DNA of 64,000 nt. Source: an uncultured Lactobacillus sp. (GTDB taxonomy: Bacteria; Bacillota; Bacilli; Lactobacillales; Lactobacillaceae). Positions 42,051-48,995 of this stretch are shown piece after piece. The notes beneath the pieces were generated by a model, which did no database searches, was not told where the DNA came from, and saw nothing but the letters and a program-made list of their open reading frames with translations. The translations under genes and the position numbers were made by a program. Every line of letters starts with the position of its first letter. The stretch's first letter is position 1. The stretch lies in the NCBI GenBank assembly GCA_910587695.1, contig CAJUNC010000002.1, positions 1 through 64,000 of the forward strand, in the 5' to 3' direction.

Positions 42051-43316
42051 ATGGAGGGATCGGTCATCGATGAATTGATCTTTAGTGTCTCTTTTGTTGG
42101 AATAGGTATCTATTTGGTGTGGGTGCTGATTTTAATTTTATTTGGGCAAGATCAAGAGCTGAAACAAACTCAGCTAAAAGAGCCCATTTGGCAACTGATC
42201 ATCTTGGTCCCGGCGCTAAACGAAGCGCCAGTCATCAGGCAGACGATCACCAATTTTGTGGAACAGACCGCAAATTTACCACAAGTTAAGATGGTGATCA
42301 TTGATGATGCCTCAAGTGATCAGACGGCTCAAGTCGTTAATGAAACGTTGCAACAGTTGGCATGTGGGAGCAAAGTCCAGCTATTGCGACGATATTTGCC
42401 AGAAGCGCAACAAGGTAAAGGAGAGGCGCTCAATTGGGCGTATCAACAACTCGTTGAGCCACTAGCCCCGAGTTTGCGTAAGCAGGTGATCTGTGGTGTT
42501 TTAGACGCTGACGCTTATATGGACGAAGCTGCTTATCTGCGGGTCATGGAACATTTTGCACTTGTTCCAGAATTATCGCTGTTACAAACACGTGTAGCTA
42601 TGTTTAAGGAGCAAAATTGGCTACAAAAACTACAAGATATCGAGTTTGTCATCATCAATAATTGGATCCAAAACATTCGGAATCGGTTAGGTAATGCGGC
42701 AGCTTCGGGGAACGGCCAATTTATCCGAGTCAGTGCAGTAAGTGGGTATCATCCATGGGGCAATGCCTTGCTAGAAGACTTTGAGTTTAGTACGCGCTTT
42801 TTACTGCAAGCTAAAGCGACCCATTACGCTTCTGAGATCGTGGTCTATCAAGAAGCGCTCGCTCAAGTTCGTCCTTTTATCCGCCAGCGTGCTCGTTGGA
42901 CGCAGGGAGGATTAGATTGCTTAGTGGGATATTGGCCTAAGATCTTGTTAAGTAAAGCTTTAGGAACTAAGGCAAAAATGGAGATGACGTTTTACCTGTT
43001 GATACCATTTATCTCGCTAGTAACGGGGCTAGCGAATCTGCTAGTCTTGGCCTTTGTCAGCTGGTTTATTTTGCTATATTGGCCGATCGTAGTGAGCTTA
43101 TTATTTATCAATAGTTGTTTTAATTTCTATATTCTAAGTGTTTATGAACACAAGACACAGCGCTTAGGAATTATCAAGAAGCTTTTCTTTATGGTCATCA
43201 TGTTGGGGTATAATTACCTTTTTTATTTTGCGATCATTTTAGCTTTTTATAAGAAAGTTCGGCGCCAGACTAAGTGGGTCAAAACGACGCATGTTGGTAT
43301 GGGCGAAAAAGCTTAA
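42051..43316 (+). CDS. Family 2 glycosyltransferase, membrane-bound
   Basis: A 421-residue processive-type GT2 enzyme. One N-terminal helix (about 8-33) is followed by the catalytic domain: IILVPALNEAPVI, a DDASSD nucleotide site, GVLDADAYM, LLEDFEFS (the TED-like motif) and RQRARWTQGG (the Q/RxxRW motif), then three C-terminal helices (about 310-400). Such enzymes polymerise or transfer sugars at the membrane, for exopolysaccharide or wall decoration; product unknown. The ATG at 42051 lacks a clear ribosome-binding site, and a start slightly downstream is possible. It stands alone between purA and pflB. Confidence 0.8.
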   Translation: MEGSVIDELIFSVSFVGIGIYLVWVLILILFGQDQELKQTQLKEPIWQLIILVPALNEAPVIRQTITNFVEQTANLPQVKMVIIDDASSDQTAQVVNETLQQLACGSKVQLLRRYLPEAQQGKGEALNWAYQQLVEPLAPSLRKQVICGVLDADAYMDEAAYLRVMEHFALVPELSLLQTRVAMFKEQNWLQKLQDIEFVIINNWIQNIRNRLGNAAASGNGQFIRVSAVSGYHPWGNALLEDFEFSTRFLLQAKATHYASEIVVYQEALAQVRPFIRQRARWTQGGLDCLVGYWPKILLSKALGTKAKMEMTFYLLIPFISLVTGLANLLVLAFVSWFILLYWPIVVSLLFINSCFNFYILSVYEHKTQRLGIIKKLFFMVIMLGYNYLFYFAIILAFYKKVRRQTKWVKTTHVGMGEKA

Positions 43317-43389
43317 TGTTTCATTATATTTAAGTAAAAAAATGGAAATAACATTTTTTTAAAAAAGTACAAAAATAATGGATTATGAC

Positions 43390-43447
43390 TTGTTTTTATG
43401 CGCGATTTTAGATAATATAAGGATGAAAACGTTAACAAACGTTTTTT
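43390..43447 (+). promoter_or_regulatory. pflB promoter with cre (CcpA) site
   Basis: TTGTTT (43390-43395), 17 bases, TAATAT (43413-43418) make a promoter. TGAAAACGTTAACA (43434-43447) fits the catabolite-responsive element consensus TGWNANCGNTNWCA exactly and lies just downstream of the likely transcription start, a position at which CcpA blocks transcription. A further AACGTTTT follows. Confidence 0.7.
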
Positions 43448-43507
43448 AGTACGTGCTAGGTTATATTATTTAGGTCAGACGAATTTTTTACACAGGGAGG
43501 AATATAG

Positions 43508-45769
43508 ATGCTCAAAGACAACAGCAAAGAAACAGTAACAACTGCTTGGAACGGTTTTAAGGGCGGGGACTGGCAAGACGAGATCGATGTACGTGATTTC
43601 ATCAACCGTAACTACACACCTTATGATGGTGATCAATCATTCCTTGAAGAAGCAACAGAAGCGACCACAAAATTAAACGACATGTTAGTTGACATCAAGT
43701 TGAAAGAACGTGCTGCTGGCGGTGTTTTAGATGCTGACACCAAAGTTGTTTCTACGATCACTTCACATAAACCAGGCTATTTAGATAAAGACTTAGAAAA
43801 GATCGTTGGTTTGCAAACAGATAAGCCAATGAAAAAAGCTTTGATGCCTTATGGTGGTATTCGGATGGCTAAAGTTGCTTTGGCTGCTTACGGGATGGAA
43901 CTTGATCCGGAAACAGAACGGATCTTCACCGACTTGCATAAGACACACAACCAAGGCGTTTTTGATGCATACAATGACGAAATTAAGCGTGCACGCCACA
44001 ACAAGATCGTGACAGGGTTACCTGACTCATACGGTCGTGGTCGGATCATCGCTGACTTCCCTCGTGTTGCTCTTTACGGGATCGATCGCTTGATCGCAGC
44101 TAAGAAAGATGACTTAGCTAACTATGGCGACGGTCAAATGACAGATGAAGTTATTCGCTTACGTGAAGAAGTTTCTGAACAAATTCGCGCTTTACAAGAC
44201 ATGAAGAAAATGGCTGCTTCTTACGGCTATGACATTTCTTATCCTGCTACAAATGCTCGTGAAGCTATCCAATGGTTGTACTTTGGCTATTTAGCTTCTA
44301 TCAAGCAACAAAATGGGGCTGCAATGTCTATTGGCCGGATCGACTCATTTATCGATATCTATATCAAACGTGATATGGATAATGGTTTATTGACCGAAAA
44401 AGAAGCCCAAGAATTGATCGATCAATTTACAATGAAACTCCGGATGGTGACATTCATTCGGACCCCAGAATACAACTCCTTGTTCTCTGGTAACCCAATT
44501 TGGGCAACGTTATCGATCGCTGGGATGGGTATGGATGGCCGTCATCACGTTACAAAGACAGCTTTCCGTTTCTTGCACACCTTGCATAACATGGGTGCTG
44601 CACCAGAACCAAACATCACCTTATTATGGTCAGAACGCTTGCCAGAAGGCTTCAAGAACTATGCAGCTAGTGTATCGATCGCAAGTTCAACGATCCAATA
44701 CGAAAACGATGAATTGATGATGGAAACATGGGGAACAGACTACTACGGCATTGCTTGCTGTGTGTCTGCTCAACCGATCGCTGATGGTGTTCAATTCTTC
44801 GGGGCTCGTGCTAACTTGGCTAAGACCGTTCTTTATGCGATCAACGGTGGGGTCGATGAATTGACCAAGATGCAATGTGGTCCAGCTTATGCACCGATCA
44901 CTTCAGAATACATTGATTATGATGAATTCTTGAAGAAATTCGATGATATGTTGGAATGGGTCGCTGATGTTTACGTAAATGCTTTGAATGTGATCCATTA
45001 CATGCATGATAAGTATTACTATGAATCAGCGCAACTTGCTTTGAAGGATACTCGCTTAGATCGTACATTTGCGACAGGTATCTCTGGTTTAGCAGTTGCT
45101 GCCGACTCCATTTCAGCTATCAAGTACGGTAAAGTTAAAGTTATCCGTGATGAAAACGGTGTGGCAGTTGACTTCAAGACTGAAAAAGACTTCCCACGTT
45201 ATGGTAACAACGATGATCGCGCTGACGAGATCGCTGCATGGTTGGTAAGACAACTTTACACCAAGATGAACAAACATCACCTCTACCGTGATGCTAAGTT
45301 ATCAACATCTGTTTTGACGATCACCTCTAATGTTGTTTACGGTAAGAATACTGGGACAACACCTAATGGCCGTCAAGCAGGCGAACCATTCTCACCAGGT
45401 GCTAATCCAGCTTACGGTGCTGAAACACACGGGGCATTGGCATCCTTACTTTCCGTAGCTAAATTACCATATCGCTACGCAACAGACGGGATCTCCAATA
45501 CTTTTGCTGTAACACCATCAACACTTGGTCACGATGAAAAATTAGAAGAAAAGACCTTGGTAAACATGATCAGTGGTTACATGAAGAATGAAGGTCACCA
45601 CTTAAATATCAACGTCTTCAACCGTGATACTTTACTTGATGCTCAAAAACATCCAGAAGAATATCCAACGTTGACTGTGCGTGTTTCTGGTTACTGTGTA
45701 TACTTCGCTGATCTGACCAAGGAACAACAAGATGACGTTATTTCAAGAACATTCCATACTTCAATGTAG
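43508..45769 (+). CDS. pflB: Formate acetyltransferase (pyruvate formate-lyase)
   Basis: A 753-residue glycyl-radical enzyme converting pyruvate and CoA to acetyl-CoA and formate under anaerobic conditions. The catalytic cysteine pair lies in GIACCVSAQPI (about Cys416-417) and the radical glycine in RVSGYCVYF (about Gly728). The residue after SGY is Cys, where Ala is commonest. Length is normal. The start follows CAGGGAGGAATATAG. pflA follows 39 bases later. A cre site upstream indicates carbon control. Confidence 0.97.
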   Translation: MLKDNSKETVTTAWNGFKGGDWQDEIDVRDFINRNYTPYDGDQSFLEEATEATTKLNDMLVDIKLKERAAGGVLDADTKVVSTITSHKPGYLDKDLEKIVGLQTDKPMKKALMPYGGIRMAKVALAAYGMELDPETERIFTDLHKTHNQGVFDAYNDEIKRARHNKIVTGLPDSYGRGRIIADFPRVALYGIDRLIAAKKDDLANYGDGQMTDEVIRLREEVSEQIRALQDMKKMAASYGYDISYPATNAREAIQWLYFGYLASIKQQNGAAMSIGRIDSFIDIYIKRDMDNGLLTEKEAQELIDQFTMKLRMVTFIRTPEYNSLFSGNPIWATLSIAGMGMDGRHHVTKTAFRFLHTLHNMGAAPEPNITLLWSERLPEGFKNYAASVSIASSTIQYENDELMMETWGTDYYGIACCVSAQPIADGVQFFGARANLAKTVLYAINGGVDELTKMQCGPAYAPITSEYIDYDEFLKKFDDMLEWVADVYVNALNVIHYMHDKYYYESAQLALKDTRLDRTFATGISGLAVAADSISAIKYGKVKVIRDENGVAVDFKTEKDFPRYGNNDDRADEIAAWLVRQLYTKMNKHHLYRDAKLSTSVLTITSNVVYGKNTGTTPNGRQAGEPFSPGANPAYGAETHGALASLLSVAKLPYRYATDGISNTFAVTPSTLGHDEKLEEKTLVNMISGYMKNEGHHLNINVFNRDTLLDAQKHPEEYPTLTVRVSGYCVYFADLTKEQQDDVISRTFHTSM

Positions 45770-45808
45770 TTAAGAGCACAACAGTCAATTAGTAAAGGCG
45801 GCGTAATA

Positions 45809-46639
45809 ATGAAAGCTAATCCATATATCAATCCAGTTCCAACTAAAGACGGTCAGGTTTTAGGCTACGTGCATTCCCTTGAAACTTTTGGCGCAGTCGA
45901 TGGACCAGGGATCAGGTTTGTGGCTTTCATGCAGGGATGCAATATGCGTTGTAAGTTTTGCCACAATCCAGATACTTGGAAGAAAAATGTTGGGACGCAA
46001 ATGACCGCCAGTGAACTTTTAGAAAAAGCTTTACCATACCGAGCATTTTGGGGCGAAGATGGTGGGATCACCCTCTCAGGGGGCGAGATCTTATTGCAAC
46101 CAGAATTTGCTTTGGAAGTATTCAAGAAATGTAAAGAACAGGGTGTAAGCACCTGTTTGGACACATGTGGGGCGCCATTTACGCGTCGTGAACCATGGTT
46201 TAGCTTGTTCAATGAGTTACTGGAATATACCGACATTTTATTGGTGGACATCAAGCATATCAACTCCGATGAGCATAAACGCTTGACCGGTTACCCAAAC
46301 GAGAACATCCTTGATTTGTGTGAGTATCTATCTGAGCTCGGTAAACCAGTTTGGATCAGACACGTTTTGGTCCCGGGGATCACCGATAATGATAAGTATT
46401 TAAAGGAGCTCGGCGAATATATCAAGACGTTGAAAAATGTCGAAAAAGTCGAAGTCTTGCCTTATCACACTATGGGAGTTCGCAAGTATAAGGAAATGGG
46501 GATCAAGTATCGCTTGGAAGGTGTTGAACCGCCAACGGCTGATCGGATCGAAAATGCTGAAAAACTCCTTTGCGTAGCTGACTATAAAGGCTATTTAACT
46601 TGGAAGCCAGGGATAAATACAAAAGAGCAAGGGCTTTAA
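45809..46639 (+). CDS. pflA: Pyruvate formate-lyase activating enzyme
   Basis: A 276-residue radical-SAM enzyme that abstracts hydrogen from the PflB glycine. The [4Fe-4S] motif is CNMRCKFCHNPDTW (Cys near 44, 48 and 51), with ESFGAVDGPGIR-like sequence (ETFGAVDGPGIRF) just before and TLSGGEILLQPEF after. Length is typical. It is cotranscribed with pflB and followed by a terminator. Confidence 0.96.
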   Translation: MKANPYINPVPTKDGQVLGYVHSLETFGAVDGPGIRFVAFMQGCNMRCKFCHNPDTWKKNVGTQMTASELLEKALPYRAFWGEDGGITLSGGEILLQPEFALEVFKKCKEQGVSTCLDTCGAPFTRREPWFSLFNELLEYTDILLVDIKHINSDEHKRLTGYPNENILDLCEYLSELGKPVWIRHVLVPGITDNDKYLKELGEYIKTLKNVEKVEVLPYHTMGVRKYKEMGIKYRLEGVEPPTADRIENAEKLLCVADYKGYLTWKPGINTKEQGL

Positions 46640-46652
46640 GTCATTGCTAGTG

Positions 46653-46684
46653 AGCAGAGATCCGTTATGGTCTCTGCTTTTTTG
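46653..46684 (+). terminator. Terminator of the pfl operon
   Basis: AGCAGAGA and TCTCTGCT form an 8-bp stem with a 10-base loop, followed by TTTTTT. Confidence 0.85.
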
Positions 46685-46742
46685 CTAGCTAAATAAGTTA
46701 AATAAATGACCACTTATGCATACTTGGACTAACGTATGATAA

Positions 46743-46770
46743 AATAATGTATACTAAATAATGTATACTA
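46743..46770 (+). repeat. 14-bp tandem duplication in a promoter
   Basis: AATAATGTATACTA is repeated exactly (46743-46756 and 46757-46770), duplicating a TATACT -10-like element just upstream of the next gene. A slippage-type duplication could change its expression. Confidence 0.7.
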
Positions 46771-46801
46771 AGGAAAAGAATTGTAAAAAGAGGTGTTTGA
46801 A

Positions 46802-47302
46802 ATGTCACATTCAGGACTTAAATTATCTGCGCTGACCAAGGTAGGACTTGTCTTTTTAGTCGTTGCTCTCTCAGTGGCTGGTGTCTATCTTACTACGCAA
46901 AGTGTAGCAACGCCCCTCCCAGCTGAGGTGCCAGTTGAAGGAAAAGCCTTTCTCAATGCAGTTACGATCATTGGGGCAGCAATTGGATCTTTAGTCAGTT
47001 TTCTAGTAATATGGGGCATCGGGCGCTTAGTGATCTTAGCTAGCGACCAAGGCGATAAAGAGGCATTATTTTTAACACTGGTGATCGTTAGTTGTATTCT
47101 TAGTGTCATTTCTGCTAGTTATGTAGTGCTTACAGAATCAGTATTTGGGTCAACTTACGTGAACAATGTCTTACAGATCTTGCTCTTTGGTGTTATCTAC
47201 TATCAGTTGAGTAAACAAGATAAGCGTGGGACGTTATATCTGACTGGGACTTATGCCGTTTTAGATGTGATCGCTATTGTGTTAGTAATGCTCATAAAAT
47301 AA
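46802..47302 (+). CDS. Four-helix membrane protein, paralogue of bacteriocin-locus protein
   Basis: A 166-residue membrane protein with four hydrophobic segments. It matches the 162-residue protein at 24806-25294 in layout and in its C-terminal loop (YYQLSKQDKRGTLYL against YYKLSGKDKSGSLFL). ATG 46802 follows AGAGGTGTTTGAA. It is monocistronic with its own promoter (duplicated -10) and terminator. If the bacteriocin-locus copy gives immunity, this could be an extra or orphan immunity gene; otherwise its role is unknown. Confidence 0.65.
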   Translation: MSHSGLKLSALTKVGLVFLVVALSVAGVYLTTQSVATPLPAEVPVEGKAFLNAVTIIGAAIGSLVSFLVIWGIGRLVILASDQGDKEALFLTLVIVSCILSVISASYVVLTESVFGSTYVNNVLQILLFGVIYYQLSKQDKRGTLYLTGTYAVLDVIAIVLVMLIK

Positions 47303-47344
47303 AAAACGATCCCGATTTTTGATCGTGATCAGTTAGATCTATGT

Positions 47345-47376
47345 AAAGCTATCAGTGTAGACTGGTAGCTTTTTTA
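47345..47376 (+). terminator. Terminator after membrane protein gene
   Basis: AAAGCTATCAGT pairs with ACTGGTAGCTTT (one mismatch/G-T) around a 4-base loop, followed by TTTT. Confidence 0.85.
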
Positions 47377-47456
47377 GTTGGGGGCATAGAATGGCTAAAA
47401 TGACGACGGATCAGTCACTGGCTAAGCGAGCACCACTACGATCTTATGGACGGCTT

Positions 47457-47651
47457 TTAAACTAAAAAATTAGCGATATGCGCAAGGAAATCATTGTCTG
47501 GTGTAATAATATATTGACCTGTTTTAGTGAGCGCACAGACGATTTTACGTGCCAGGATCAACGGTGGTTGATAGGGGATGATAGGTGACTTCCCAAATGC
47601 TACATACAATGTGGGAATAGTCGTTTTAGCAACACCATGTAGTACTATCCC
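47457..47651 (-). pseudogene. C-terminal remnant of an unidentified gene
   Basis: The minus strand carries 64 codons of protein-like sequence (VAKTTIPTLYVAFGKSPIIP ... TPDNDFLAHIANFLV) ending in TAA, bounded upstream by a stop and with no start codon. A different frame just upstream (VFALGDSTT) suggests a frameshift. Family not recognised. Confidence 0.4.
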
Positions 47652-47794
47652 CTAAAGCAAAAACAGTAATTATTTTTGACTATCCATGCAAACTTCCACC
47701 TCAATAACTATAAATAAAAACTTATGTATATCAAAAGCTAAATTGATGATAACATATAGAAGAATGTAAATGATCGTGAAAGCAAGTTGGATAA

Positions 47795-47944
47795 GGGTTT
47801 ATAACGGACTATAAGAAAAAACGTATTATTGTTGTCGTTAAAGCTTTTAATGAATATTTGCGAGTGAAAATGAATAAAAAAGAAGTCCAAAATTTTTTTA
47901 TGGAGAAGTTTGCTTGTTCTAGCACGGATAGTCATGATAGTTAA
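47795..47944 (+). pseudogene. Coding-like fragment, unidentified
   Basis: A frame of 49 codons (DYKKKRIIVVVKAFNEYLRV ... EVQNFFMEKFACSS) begins right after a stop and lacks a good start; an internal ATG (MNKKEVQNFF) is possible. It appears to be the end of a decayed gene in this gene-poor stretch. Confidence 0.3.
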
Positions 47945-48014
47945 AAAAATTGAACAATATTAATGCTTTATTTTTTTGTGATGGCGCGCTAGAATATAAA
48001 AGTAACGAAAATAA

Positions 48015-48206
48015 ATGAACACGTGTTTGCTAGTTGATGGTAAATGTTCACAGCAGATCAAAGGTGAGATGTGGGCCTGTTGTGAGTGTTCGATGTACGG
48101 TAAAAGAAGCGGGTCGCTTCGGATCTTGAAGAAAGGAAGACTATATCCCTTTGATGGTCAATGTTTACATGATATAGTGCGGGACTGGTATGATGATCTC
48201 ATCTAA
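48015..48206 (+). CDS. Small cysteine-rich hypothetical protein
   Basis: A 63-residue frame with six cysteines (MNTCLLVDGKCSQ, MWACCECSMYG, DGQCLHDIV), a pattern suggesting metal binding. The ribosome-binding site is weak. It overlaps the start of the next small frame, which suggests a pair of small accessory genes rather than chance. Confidence 0.45.
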   Translation: MNTCLLVDGKCSQQIKGEMWACCECSMYGKRSGSLRILKKGRLYPFDGQCLHDIVRDWYDDLI

Positions 48207-48336
48207 GACGTCAACTGAAGAGTTGATCAGGACAGTTATGAACGAAAGAGCTTGCAGTTATGAAGAAGCGATCAAGTTATTATTGAACTTGGCGCAAGGT
48301 GCGGTCGATAGTGGTTCTTTAACGAACAAAAAATGA
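48190..48336 (+). CDS. Small hypothetical protein
   Basis: A 48-residue helical, acidic frame (MMISSKTSTEELIRTVMNER ... LLNLAQGAVDSGSLTNKK) whose start overlaps the end of the preceding cysteine-rich frame by 17 bases. A terminator follows at once. Composition is protein-like; no family recognised. Confidence 0.4.
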   Translation: MMISSKTSTEELIRTVMNERACSYEEAIKLLLNLAQGAVDSGSLTNKK

Positions 48337-48341
48337 TATTC

Positions 48342-48378
48342 AAAAAAGCACGCTTTGAATCTCAAGGCGTGCTTTTTT
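48342..48378. terminator. Bidirectional terminator
   Basis: AAAAAAGCACGC and GCGTGCTTTTTT form a 12-bp stem with a loop of about 13 bases, between the small genes and the convergent thioesterase gene. Confidence 0.9.
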
Positions 48379-48383
48379 GATAT

Positions 48384-48893
48384 TTAGCTTTGCCACGGAA
48401 AGTCTAAGCTCAATGAGGCTTGGAGTTTCTTTTGCTCGGCTATTTTTTGACGCCGACAAGCTTTGCGTTTTTGAAAGTCAGCGCAGAGGCGTTTTTCTTC
48501 TGGTGTTTCAGCACTCAGTTCGGGTAAAGTGACCTTTTTATCTAGAACAACAAAGGTCAAAAAGGCAGTCATCCCTAAGAAACGTTCACCGGTATCGAGA
48601 TGCTCGCCGATGACCTTGACGAAAACTTCGAGCGATCGTTTACCATGTCCAGTCACGTAGCTTTCGATGCATAGTGAATCATTTAGCACAAAAGGCTCGA
48701 TAAAGTTGGCTTGGTCAAGGGCAGCTGTGACGCATTGTGAGCGGGCAAAACGACTAGCAGAGATCGAGGCGGTTCCGTCGAGTAGAGCCAATAGTGCACC
48801 ACCGTAGACAGTTTCATGTTCGTTGAGATCGCTAGCTAGGACGCGATGACTGGTTACGGCAAGTGTTTGCCGACATGAGATCGTTTCAGACAT
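48384..48893 (-). CDS. Acyl-CoA thioesterase (hotdog fold)
   Basis: A 169-residue single-hotdog thioesterase of the YciA/BFIT-type. LNEHETVYGGALLALLDGTASISASR contains the catalytic region (asparagine/glutamate and the following glycines, quoted here in part: NEHETVYGGALLALLD). It hydrolyses acyl-CoAs; chain-length choice is unknown. ATG 48893 is preferred, behind GAAGGTGTCTAC, over an upstream in-frame ATG. The C-terminal 30 residues are basic and helical. Confidence 0.85.
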   Translation of the reverse strand: MSETISCRQTLAVTSHRVLASDLNEHETVYGGALLALLDGTASISASRFARSQCVTAALDQANFIEPFVLNDSLCIESYVTGHGKRSLEVFVKVIGEHLDTGERFLGMTAFLTFVVLDKKVTLPELSAETPEEKRLCADFQKRKACRRQKIAEQKKLQASLSLDFPWQS

Positions 48894-48995
48894 GTAGACA
48901 CCTTCTTTTTTAGCTTTATTGTAACATAGGTGTTTGAGAGCTAGTGCAAAAAGCATGTGATCTTCTCATTATCTGTACGAAGTTACACGCTTAAA

